Below are positions 43,053 to 51,594 of a stretch of DNA of 64,000 nt, piece by piece; position 1 is the stretch's first letter; each line of letters opens with the position of its first letter. The position numbers and the translations under genes were made by a program. The stretch is taken from contig CM030932.1 of NCBI GenBank assembly GCA_018136815.1, forward strand, positions 6,482,315 to 6,546,314, read 5' to 3'. Below the pieces are notes generated by a model. That model was not told the origin of the DNA, ran no database searches, and saw nothing but the letters and a program-made list of their open reading frames with translations. Origin of the DNA: Isochrysis galbana. Its lineage: Eukaryota > Haptophyta > Isochrysidales > Isochrysidaceae.

Positions 43053-43613
43053 TCAAAGCCCACAGCTCGTCAAGTTGTGGCAAAATATGGTGACGCATGG
43101 ACCGTCAAGACGACGCGTTGCAGCAGAGCATGCGAAAGAGGGCGACAGCACCTCTTTGTCGTAGCCAGCTCCGTTGTTGGCATAGCGCATGTACTTGCTC
43201 CCCCCGAAATCCGTGGGGACTGTGGGCAGAAGAGAGGTGGGAAGGGATCAATAGGTGGAATAGAAAGGCCCGTTCCCGCTAGCGCTCTTCAAGAACCAAT
43301 GAGATGCGAGGGGGCTGGAGGGTGCCTATCGTCGCGTGGCAGCTGCACTCCGCACGCCTTCCCGCAGCGCAGCGTGACGCGGACTTTTGTATGGATCCGG
43401 GTGCTTGTACTCTGCGAGCTTGGCCTCTCCGGCGGAGACGAGCTTCTCGATCTGCCTGGCATCTGCGACATGCCTGTGCGCCTCGAACTCGGCCCGCAGG
43501 TCGTTTGCCTTCTTGATCCAAAGCTGGCGGTGGATCGCCCAGTGAAGCATGTTCTTGAGCGAGGCACGGTACAGGCGCTGCACACGCAGGACGTGCGCCG
43601 AGGGCGACGACAT
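43053..43613 (-). CDS. NDUFB9: NDUFB9-like LYR subunit of mitochondrial complex I
   Basis: Exons 43613-43385 and 43219 onwards. The first 76 codons contain the LYR motif (VLRVQRLYRASLKNMLHW), IKKANDLRAEFEAHRHVAD and EYKHPDPYK; joining to exon 2 gives PYK-IPTDFGGSKYMRYAN, which matches the family's conserved HPxPY...P..GG..Y block. NDUFB9 is an accessory subunit in the membrane arm of NADH:ubiquinone oxidoreductase and binds the acyl carrier protein through the LYR motif. After GGSKYMRYANNGAG the frame runs to a TGA at 43055-43053 without the family's longer C-terminus, so another intron may be present or the tail is short. The Met at 43613 is chosen because the upstream sequence is a GA-rich leader. 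Confidence 0.8.
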
Positions 43614-43900
43614 GCGGGCCGCGCGCGGGTGGGAGAGAAGAGAAGGAGAGGAGAGGGAAAAGCGGGGGCTAGGAGAAGAGGGCGGGGGGGAGGAGACTGA
43701 AGGGATGAGGGGGGGGCTTGAGAGGATTGGGGGGGGAAGGGGGAGAGCCGGCGCGCGCCTCTCCTCTCGCGCCGCTCTCGCGCGCGGTTTTCTTGTTGTT
43801 TCGGTATATTTAGAGTAGAGTACAAGTACCCTAAACAAATAATAATCAGTGTTCTTTTTTATGGCGCTGGGGATGAGGGATGATTCGGGGGAGCGCTCAA
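43614..43900. promoter_or_regulatory. Upstream region of the NDUFB9-like gene
   Basis: A GA-rich leader (43620-43750) then tatatttagagtagagtac at 43805-43823, resembling the TAGAGTA words of the promoter at 33255-33410. Evidence is word similarity only. Confidence 0.35.
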
Positions 43901-43969
43901 AATTAGGAGGGGGCGGTTGAGTGTGATTCACAAGGCGTTCATTTTAACGCCCAGCGGTGACGAAACTGG

Positions 43970-44095
43970 CTCCGGCGAGAAATTCGAGATTTTTTTAATG
44001 AAATTTGAAATTTGGGTCCATCATCGGAAAAAAAAATTGATTTTGACCGAAATTTGCGTCACGCGGGAGCGAAATTTGCAAGCCCGCAGCCGGAT
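43970..44095. repeat. AAATTT-rich dispersed repeat, copy 2
   Basis: Inverted relative to 20385-20600: gaaatttgggtcc, ttttgaccgaaatttg and gcgaaatttgc. Confidence 0.5.
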
Positions 44096-44189
44096 GACGC
44101 CCGTGATTAACCCATCATCGGCCGGCCCCTCGAGCCTCGAGGAGGAAGCGGCCGAGATCGAGATAGGTCTTGCTGACAGAAGGCGAGGA

Positions 44190-44440
44190 TATGGAGGGCA
44201 CCCTCAAAGGGCTCATGGCAGAGCCCTCGCCCCCCTCGACCATCGGAGGTCGGAGGGGGTGGATTTGCACTCGGAGCCCGAGGCGTCTGACGATGAGGAA
44301 CAGAGCGAAAGCGAGGAGGAGACGGAAGGAGAGGAGGAAGGGGGGTCGCCCTCGGCGGGGGGGCCTGAGGAGAGGAGACCTGAGGAGAGGAGAGTCGCGT
44401 CGGCGCGCTCCATCGCAACCAACTATAAAGTCAGTTGACT
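44190..44440 (-). repeat. Two-hairpin repeat, copy 6
   Basis: Small hairpin with loop ataaa at 44419-44436, then gcgATGGAGCGCGCCG on the minus strand, the same start as LINE ORF1 (gcgATGGAGCGCGCG). The minus frame after it (MERADATLLSSGLLSSG) is Ser-rich and soon lost. Confidence 0.6.
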
Positions 44441-44820
44441 AATTTTAATACATATATTCTCCGTCATCGCTGCTCTCCTCCGAAACGGCACGATTGCGCT
44501 TGCGCATGCGCTTCTTTCGAATTGGTTCACGTCGCCATTGATCGGTGTTCAACTTCTACGCACACGACGTGCTGCAAATGAAACGAAAGCATGCATCGGA
44601 TATTGGAGAAATCGGCCATCGTCGTGGGCGGCTCCGCAAACAGGACATGCCTGGTGGCGCAGTCCTCGCGGCTGTAGCACTCTAGCCCTTGAGCCATCAC
44701 GTTACATGCCACAAATGATGAGAAATAGCCACTGCGAGCAACGAATCAACTAGGTACAAGGAGCGGCCACGGCTGCGCGCAATCACACGGAGAAAGCAGC
44801 CTCACCTCCAACAGGTCTAC
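44441..44820. other. No supported gene
   Basis: 3' flank of the aminotransferase gene; short ORFs only. Confidence 0.4.
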
Positions 44821-46353
44821 CTATGTTTTCCCGAGTGCTGCGCGGCCAAGTGCCTCGAATCTTTCAAGGGCCACCTCAAAGCCCTCGTCGCTTGTCGCTG
44901 AGAACACGCAGCGGAAGAGCCCGGGCTCCTCGGCGCGCATGGAGGCGCCCGGGGTCAGCAGCAGCCCAAACTCATTCATCAATCGCAGGTAAAGGGCACG
45001 CTCCGCCTCCGCCTCTATCATAGTCAGCTTCGACTCCTCAACGCCTACACAGCCATCCCACGAGCCTCGATAGCGCTTGGGAGGCGTCTTGCCGGGCGGG
45101 TACACGAGCATCTGCCGCAAATCTATCCACAAAAACAGACCTGCGCCGCCGGGTAGGTACCTTATGGCACCTTCGTCGAGCACAGCGGTCAGCCGATCGT
45201 ACCGCTTCTTGAGCCGCTCCTTGTTGGCTTCCTCCATCTCAGCGCACCACAGCCGCGGGCCGTCATCGCTCGGCCCCTCAAGGAGCTCATCATATGTCGG
45301 CCCATCTACAGCGCCACAATTCAGATCGCCGTCGACGGTGTCGGTCAGTATGCGAGAGACGATGGCTTGGGTCGGGGAGCCAACCTGGCACAGATCGTTG
45401 AGTTTCTGCATCGGCGTGCGGATGGCCTCGTTTTCGGTGTAGACCGCTCCGACGCGTAGGCCAGAGAGCGCAAAGTCTTTGGAGAGCGCCCACACAAGGT
45501 GTGCATTGGGCCCCAGGTCGCGTCCCTGCCGCGCGGCGACGGTCGCCAGCGATGTCCACGATGGCTGGCCATCAGGGCCCTCCCGGTACACCGAGCCCGC
45601 ATAAATCTCGTCCGAGATGACATGAAGATTGTCCTTGCTCTCGGCCCAAGCCCAGCAGTCACGCAAGACTTCAGCGGGGTAGCAGAAGCCAAGCGGATTG
45701 TTGGGCGAGGACAGCAGCAGCGCGCGCGGAGTGATGCCGCGCGCAAGGGCGGTCGAATAGGCCGCTTCAAGCGCCTCCGGCGTCGGATAGTAGCCTGAAG
45801 CCTCGAAGCCTCCACGGCGCAGCGCTACCGGCAGCACGGTCAGTGCCGCACGGGCCTTGAGGTCAAACTCGAATGCGGCGTAGTACGGGCGCGGGATGAG
45901 CACGCCTTCCCCCTCGTCGGCGATGGCGAACAGCAAGTTCTCGAGCACCGCATTGCAGCCAGCACCTATGATCAGCTTTTCAGGGTCGATCGCGTAGCTA
46001 CCGCGGCAGAGCACGCGCTCCATGTGCGCAGCGACGGCGGCGCGGCAAGTCTGCGTGCCGTGCGTCTGTTGGTAGAAAATATCTGCCTGCTCGAAGAGTC
46101 CGACGCCGCCTCCATGGGCATCAGAGGCGGGTGAGGCGGCGATCGAGCGGATCTTAGGCACAAGCCAGTCCGAGATCATCTGGTTCTCGGCGACCGACAG
46201 CTGCAGTACGCCTTGAGGCTGAGAGATTGGGTCAAAGGTCTGAACGCCGCGGGCATCGGAAAGGTAGGTGGGAAGCAGCGTCGGAGCCTCGCGGCCGCGC
46301 CGAGAGGCGACGCCGCTTACTGAGCTCATCGCACGGCGGGCTGAACTGCGCAT
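44821..46353 (-). CDS. Class I/II PLP aminotransferase (ACC synthase-like branch)
   Basis: 510 residues, one exon, from the ATG at 46353 (a second Met lies at 46329). Signs of the fold: IIGAGCNAVLENLL, LIPRPYYAAFEFDL, SSPNNPLGF (substrate/PLP Asn), HVISDEIYAGSVY (Asp and Tyr) and the PLP lysine in LSKDFALSGLRVG (Lys-292). The order and the LSKD-x-LxGxRVG form resemble 1-aminocyclopropane-1-carboxylate synthases and alanine-type transaminases; the true substrate cannot be read from sequence. The first ~40 residues are Arg/Ser-rich and could be an organelle leader. The ORF is open far upstream (to 47043) through purine/pyrimidine repeats, which I regard as 5' leader. Confidence 0.88.
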   Translation of the reverse strand: MRSSARRAMSSVSGVASRRGREAPTLLPTYLSDARGVQTFDPISQPQGVLQLSVAENQMISDWLVPKIRSIAASPASDAHGGGVGLFEQADIFYQQTHGTQTCRAAVAAHMERVLCRGSYAIDPEKLIIGAGCNAVLENLLFAIADEGEGVLIPRPYYAAFEFDLKARAALTVLPVALRRGGFEASGYYPTPEALEAAYSTALARGITPRALLLSSPNNPLGFCYPAEVLRDCWAWAESKDNLHVISDEIYAGSVYREGPDGQPSWTSLATVAARQGRDLGPNAHLVWALSKDFALSGLRVGAVYTENEAIRTPMQKLNDLCQVGSPTQAIVSRILTDTVDGDLNCGAVDGPTYDELLEGPSDDGPRLWCAEMEEANKERLKKRYDRLTAVLDEGAIRYLPGGAGLFLWIDLRQMLVYPPGKTPPKRYRGSWDGCVGVEESKLTMIEAEAERALYLRLMNEFGLLLTPGASMRAEEPGLFRCVFSATSDEGFEVALERFEALGRAALGKT

Positions 46354-47480
46354 TGGCTCGGCGCACGAGCTCGGCGGCGGCAGCAGCAGGAGCAGCACGA
46401 GGCGCCGAATGGAGCAGCAGGGGTGAGGGGGGAGGGGGAGAAAGAGGGGTGGGTGTGGGAGTAGCGGAAGATGGAGAGGGAGAAACGTGAGAGAGGAAGA
46501 GGAGAAGAGAGAATGAATGAGAAGAGAGAAGAGAGAATAAGAGCGCGAGCGAGGCTGCGTCGTTCGGGAAAAAGATGGAGGAAGAAAGTATTCTCTTATA
46601 CGTGTGCAAAAGCTCAGAGAACAGGATTGGAGCTTGTGTTGTGATCCGACATGCAAAGAGTAAAGGAGGAGAAGAGAACATCTGTTCTGATGCGCCCTTT
46701 TCCTTTTATTTATACTCGTGAAATGGGAGAAGAGGGAGAAAAAGCTACAGAATCGAGAGAGAGAGAGAGAGGAGGAGCTCGCTTCACCTCGCATCGACGA
46801 CGACGAGGGGAAGAGAAGAGAAAGAGAGGAGAGAGAGAGAGAGAGAGGGCGTCGTCGTCGACCAGCTTCGATGCCCGAGGGGCGGGCGTAGAAGAAGAAG
46901 AGGTTACACACACTACTCCCTTTGAAGTGGTTTACCTTGCTACGCGCGGAGTGGGCGTGGAGTTTGTCGACGGCGCCGACGCAGGGGGCGCCGGCAGCAG
47001 GGAGGGCGCCGCCACGAGAGAGCGGGCTCGGGGGTCCATCCACGGTGGTGTGCCCTGCGCCGGCCCTCGCGCGCCTCCTCTGCTGGCGAGGGGGGATTGC
47101 CGAGGGGATGTACGTATCACCCCTCCGGCCTCACCGTCTCACTGCCCTCATGTACCATGTAATGTACCCCCCCGTACATACCCATCGTAGCCGCCTAGCC
47201 TCCTTGCCTGTGTTTGCCAGCCTCCAGCCTGCCCCTTCGAAGGGCCCTTCCGCCCTGCGCGGTTGGGCTCCGGTCTCCTAGCTCTCAGGAGGGAGAAAGG
47301 GGCTTAGACGCGGCCTCCCGCGCCTTCCTGATGCCTTCCTCTCCCTCGCTCGCCTCGCTTGCCCTGCGGTGCCTTCCTGACGGCCCTGCCAGAAGCTCAG
47401 GTGGTCTGTGGCTGGTGGCTCGGTGATGGTGGTGGGGGGTCAGTACGATGGGGGGCCTAGATGGGAAATACGGTGCCGGG
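46354..47480. other. No supported gene; GA-rich leader and low-complexity sequence
   Basis: GA-type microsatellites at 46430-46560 and 46765-46850. A strong promoter box is not visible. Confidence 0.45.
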
Positions 47481-47484
47481 GCCT

Positions 47485-47529
47485 GCAAATACAGCCAAAT
47501 ACATATGTATTTGGCCTCCGGCCAAATAC
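47485..47529. repeat. CAAATAC palindrome repeat, copy 1
   Basis: The perfect 20-bp palindrome ccaaatacatatgtatttgg (47495-47514) is followed by the hairpin-forming cctccggccaaatac. A second copy lies at 50922-50965. Confidence 0.75.
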
Positions 47530-47542
47530 ATTTCAAATACAT

Positions 47543-47763
47543 TGTCGAGTCGAGCGCTACCGGAGGGCTCTGAGCCACTCCGTCGCGAGCGGCACCGGCG
47601 GCTAGCGCGGCGCTTTGGCCCTCCTCCCCGCCGGGAGTCGGGTGAATGAAATTCTGGACTGGGTCGGGCAACCCCATTTGGGTGTCTGGACGGGGAACGA
47701 ACGGCGAACGAAGGGCGGTGGGGCGGCGAGGCGCTCCTAGCGGCCCTAGAGTGATGGGTTGTA
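47543..47763 (-). repeat. Dispersed repeat R1, copy 2
   Basis: Inverted partner of 11188-11408, with few differences. Confidence 0.8.
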
Positions 47764-47789
47764 AGAGATTGTTAGACCTACAAAGAACT

Positions 47790-48016
47790 CTTCCCTCAGC
47801 CAGGGATGCTAGCCGGGACAGCCCGTCAGCATCCTAATGAACAGCTCCTCGTTTATGTTCGACATCGAACCGGTACTCAGCCAACCAACTTGAGAGCCCA
47901 CCGAGTCAGCCGAGAGGCTGGCCCACCGGCTACTTGATCTTTCATGGTATGCAGCCATCGCAGGGCAGAGTGGTCGACGACTAACTTGAACCGACGCCCC
48001 CAAAGGTAGGGTCGCC
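47790..48016 (-). pseudogene. Gypsy RNase H relic
   Basis: The minus strand encodes IRNWRPYLWGRRFKLVVDHS, then ALRWLHTMKD, SRLTRWALKLVG; after a one-base frameshift, AEYRFDVEHKRGAVH, an in-frame stop, and DADGLSRL. This is the end of a Gypsy RNase H and the linker to integrase, with the same DADG-x-SRL as at 5905-5925. It is cut at both ends and clearly dead. Confidence 0.8.
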
Positions 48017-48019
48017 AAT

Positions 48020-48235
48020 TTCGGATTGATCCCAGCCTTCGCCTCCTCCACCGTCCTTCCCGCCTCGCGTTCCCGTTGGAACACCGGCACGTCCACCACC
48101 GCCGCCCTCTCCGCCGCCTCCGCCCCCCTCAGCGCCTCCTCCACCACCTTCGCCTCCTCCGCCTCCTCCGCCCCCCTCCCCTCCGCCTCCGCTTCCTCCA
48201 CCCTCACCCGCCTCTCCCCCACCGCCCCGCGATGG
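48020..48235. repeat. Glu/Ala-coding low-complexity filler
   Basis: cctccgcc-type repeats between the RNase H relic and the truncated LINE; reads as EEA/AEE on the minus strand. It does not belong visibly to either element. Confidence 0.5.
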
Positions 48236-48719
48236 ACCGGGTATCTCTACTTACGCTTTCTACGCAGTTAAAATCGCCTGCTATTATAGTGTGAGGAGGT
48301 ATTTCCGACGTCTCGTGTAGCATTTTGATGTCTTCTTTACGTTTATTGGGTTGAGCACTTAGATACACAGAGGAGAAAGATATCGTTTCATGTCCGATTT
48401 TTGCCTTTACTACTACCAGCCTCCCCGGGATAACTACCGACCAAGATTCTACTACTACGTCGCTTCTGTCTCTTCTAATGGCTACCGCCACTCCGCTTCC
48501 CGGGTCGCCCCTAGTTGCGGGAGATTGAAACCAGTCCCACCCCAGGGACCGGGCCAAATTTCGCACCTTCAAGTGCCATCCATCGGTGTAATGATGCAAT
48601 TCTTGCGCATACAAGATGTGGACTCCTCCTAATCTCGCTTGCGCTAGAGTAGATGCTAATTTATGTTTTGCTCCATTCAAATTGTATGTTGCAATCCTTA
48701 GATCATTATTATTCACCAT
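48236..48719 (-). pseudogene. LINE ORF2, endonuclease domain only (3' truncated)
   Basis: APE-type endonuclease of a non-LTR retrotransposon: RIATYNLNG, YAQELHHY, DPGSGVAVAIR, FSSVYLSAQPN and IIAGDFNC with its Asp and Asn. It normally nicks target DNA for target-primed reverse transcription. Homology stops after SVSRDTRS; no RT follows. The ATG at 48719 overlaps the end of ORF1 by 11 bp, an arrangement that suggests coupled translation. Confidence 0.8.
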
Positions 48720-50358
48720 GACGGTACAGGCAACTAGCTCCGTTAACGCAGTATCCTGGATAAGCCTTATTAGGTTTAAGATTGCATTTTACCATACAAT
48801 GTTGCTTGCCCGTTGCGGGGTCCTTTGCCCAACATCCGGGGATGTCGTGGCTGGAAGAGCATTGGACGATTTGCCGCCCTTTCATGCGATTGTTCTTGCA
48901 TTCGCCCGCCATGAATCGGCGGCACGGTGCCGCCGCTCCAAGGCCCATAAGGGCCCTATAGTCCATGGCGTTGCTCACTTCGCGTTGGCGTTTGCGTTGC
49001 TCCGCTTTCGCTTTGTCTTGCTCGCACGTGCATTGGCGAAAACTAACTTGATTCTTGCGCAGATACGATATAGCCCACGGCTTATCGTATCCTTTACAGC
49101 CCCCTGGGGCGCCGTGAATGGCAATGTCGCCTTCCGGTGTCACGCATTCCACCGAAGAGCGGACCGCGTAGTCCAAATTGAAGTTTTCCCCATCATCGAG
49201 GGTCACGTGAAAGGTCCTCGGGAATCGATGGCCTAGGGCCGTCGTGTCCGTGTATACGTAGAAGTGCCAGATCGGGCGCTTACCCGCTTCGACTTTCGTG
49301 ATTCCTTCGATCGTAGTTTTGACTCGTTGTTGGTTGCCCCTAAGGACATGGAAGCCTTCACGCTCCAGTGCGCTAGCCAAGTGTCGAGTCTTGGTTTTGT
49401 ACGCCTTAACCGGGTCGAAGATGCGGAAAACGATGTACGTGGCGACCTCCTTGAGGGAGGACCGGACCGCGCTAGACTTGCGTGGCGCTGAATCGGCTAG
49501 CTCGCCATAGGTGACTCCAAATTCGTGCTGGACTCCCGAGAGCACCGTTTGAATTTTGTCGCCGTAGGCCGCCTTGAATTGGTTGTGTGCATCGTCGTCG
49601 ACGTAGAAAATCCAAGGGCCCTTTCGGCCCTTATCCATACCGTCTGGCGTGGCATCTAGGCCTTCCAGCCTAGAGAGTAGGAATTTCATGAATGTAGCTA
49701 CATCCTCACTCTTAATGTCCTTTTTGTCCTCGGCTAGCTGAGCTAGCTGAATGAAAAAGGGGGTGTCTTCAGGCTCTTCTTCCTCCTCTGGAGGGGGGGA
49801 AGCGAATGGGGTAGTGCTGTTTGGGGTCGGCTTTGGATCCGATTGAGGGTCGGCCCGCTTGCGCGACTGTGGCTGATGCTGTTGGGCTGGTGGTTGCTGG
49901 GCTTGCTTGTGTGGTTCCTTCCCCTTGTGTCCATGTGCGGCTTGCGCGTATGACTTGGGCGGCTGATGTGGTTGTTGGTTGGAGGGAGCAAAAGCTCCAA
50001 GGATTGTTTGTTGTGTCATGTGCCCGCCCCCGAGGGGTGCACAGGTGGTAGGAGTTGCCTCCATGGGGGTGGCAGCAGAGCTGCCACACCCCATGGGGAG
50101 TCCTTGAGTGGGTGGCTGAGCCACGGCACTGGTGGGCTGAGCCTGGCTCAGAGTCTGCTGGTCTGCAGGGAACAGGGCCCTGCCTGTTCGCTGCTTCTGT
50201 GGCTGCCTGGGAGGCGAGGGAGGCGGCGCCATCTCGACGTCGTGGTCGGGCGGTGCGGAGGCCTGCGAGCGCTTCGGCTCCGGCGGCTTGGGGCGGCCCC
50301 GTCGGGGCGTCGTGGCGGCGGGGGGCTGGGGAGTGGGAGCGGTCGGCGCGCGCTCCAT
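48709..50358 (-). CDS. LINE ORF1 protein with Cys/His fingers
   Basis: 549 residues from the ATG at 50358. Residues 1-~190 are Pro/Gln/Ala-rich and disordered; EEEEEPEDTPFFIQLAQLAE begins the ordered part. The middle has FMKFLLSRLEGL, GPWIFYVDDDAHNQF and repeated KEVATYIVFRIF-like strands. The C-terminus has at least one CCCH-type zinc cluster (APCRRFMAGECKNN, CSSSH, CWAKD, YCVNGASCLYRH), a likely RNA-binding module. It sits upstream of the endonuclease frame, as ORF1 does in LINEs. The full-length frame contrasts with the truncated ORF2, so the copy lost only its 3' part, the reverse of the usual 5' truncation. Confidence 0.75.
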   Translation of the reverse strand: MERAPTAPTPQPPAATTPRRGRPKPPEPKRSQASAPPDHDVEMAPPPSPPRQPQKQRTGRALFPADQQTLSQAQPTSAVAQPPTQGLPMGCGSSAATPMEATPTTCAPLGGGHMTQQTILGAFAPSNQQPHQPPKSYAQAAHGHKGKEPHKQAQQPPAQQHQPQSRKRADPQSDPKPTPNSTTPFASPPPEEEEEPEDTPFFIQLAQLAEDKKDIKSEDVATFMKFLLSRLEGLDATPDGMDKGRKGPWIFYVDDDAHNQFKAAYGDKIQTVLSGVQHEFGVTYGELADSAPRKSSAVRSSLKEVATYIVFRIFDPVKAYKTKTRHLASALEREGFHVLRGNQQRVKTTIEGITKVEAGKRPIWHFYVYTDTTALGHRFPRTFHVTLDDGENFNLDYAVRSSVECVTPEGDIAIHGAPGGCKGYDKPWAISYLRKNQVSFRQCTCEQDKAKAEQRKRQREVSNAMDYRALMGLGAAAPCRRFMAGECKNNRMKGRQIVQCSSSHDIPGCWAKDPATGKQHCMVKCNLKPNKAYPGYCVNGASCLYRHGE

Positions 50359-50384
50359 CGCTAAAACTATATAACAATAGTTTT
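50339..50384 (-). repeat. Two-hairpin module, copy 7, at the LINE ORF1 start
   Basis: Stem aaaacta / tagtttt at 50363-50384 with an AT-rich loop, then gcgATGGAGCGCGCGCC, whose GGAGCG...CGCTCC arms form the second hairpin over the start codon. Confidence 0.7.
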
Positions 50385-50921
50385 GCCTTGACCGAGAAGA
50401 AAGAAGCAGGGACCTACAAGCCAAGGGTAGCGGACCTAGGGAATGTGAGAGGAAATTTCCGAACGCCAACGCGAACGCCAGACGCGAGAAGACAACGAAA
50501 CCCTAACCAGGCCAAGCAGAACCTATGAAGAACAGGCCTGGACGACAACGAAAGTCAGCAAGTCCCAAGAAAGAACCGGAACCCAACGAGAAACAACAAG
50601 CCTTGCAAGAAGCTAAATAAGCATCCTGAAGGCACCCCGAGAGCCTGAGACAAGCGCGCAGCGAGCGACAGGCGACGTGGCTCCTTTGAGTCAAGATTAC
50701 CCGAAAGGAGGAAACCTGGAATCTAGACCTGACAGACAGGCTAAAAGGAACGAAACGAGAACTCGAATTCTAGATCGCTAGGGACGAACCCTACCAACCT
50801 AGATGTACCTGAGCTTCACCGTGTGGCCGCACGGCGAAGGACCTGGAAATAAGAGCGTGGAAATCGCATCATCTAGGATGAATGCGACATACATTCGAGG
50901 CCTACAACCCAGGACGCGCTC
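50385..50921. other. No gene; possibly 5' leader of the LINE
   Basis: No ORF of interest. Could be the LINE 5' untranslated region or its target; I cannot place the 5' end. Confidence 0.35.
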
Positions 50922-50965
50922 CAAATACAGCCAAATACATATGTATTTGACCTCTGGCCAAATAC
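50922..50965. repeat. CAAATAC palindrome repeat, copy 2
   Basis: Same core as 47485-47529 with one mismatch in the palindrome (ttga for ttgg). Confidence 0.75.
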
Positions 50966-50994
50966 GGTAAATACGTATTTCCCCATCTCAATCT

Positions 50995-51210
50995 AGGATG
51001 GGGGGCCATTGCTGGCGAATGCGTGCGGCGCGCGGCGCGCGCCCACTGATAGTCCGGGCAGATGTCTTGACTGCTGACTGCTCAACCCCTGTCTGCCCGT
51101 TGGCGGGGGCTGAGGATGGTTGTGCATGCCCATGCCCACCTAGCCGCCAAGGGGTGTCTGCGATGGAGGGGGACACGAGGCCCCCGTTGGCCCCTACTTA
51201 TAAAAGTAGG
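50995..51210 (-). repeat. Two-hairpin repeat, copy 8
   Basis: Hairpin cctact-tataaa-agtagg at 51193-51210 next to ggggg/ccccc arms (51168-51185). The body differs from the long form. Confidence 0.6.
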
Positions 51211-51594
51211 TTGAGAGGGAAGATGGCGGGGGCAATCCGCCGAATATCTCGCAAGAAAAGAATCGGGCCTAGATGGGCGCGACTCTGAGCATTCTTTTTT
51301 GTCCTTGCCCCTCCGATTGGACGTGGGTAGACGTGGGATAAGCGCTGGCCTGGAAGGTGTGAAGTTCGCCTGATACTGTGCTATCGTTACAAAATGGAAT
51401 GTAAAATATGAAAAGGAATATGCATATGCAACGTCAACATCAGCGTAGGTGATGCGTGGAACGTTGCGGCGAGATGCGGGTGCGGCTAGTGATAGCCGAA
51501 AATGCGAGGATTGTCAAGCTTATGCACAGAGACTACAGTTATTCTCAAAGAAGAATGAAAGTGTTCTTCGCTCGCTGCTGGAGAGTACACATGA
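51211..51594. other. No supported gene
   Basis: 3' flank of the coiled-coil gene; short ORFs only. Confidence 0.4.

Noticed and set aside
44821-47043. A 740-residue aminotransferase starting at 47043
   Set aside because: The first ~230 codons are low-complexity Ser/Leu/Pro sequence from GA/CT microsatellites; family similarity begins after the ATG at 46353.
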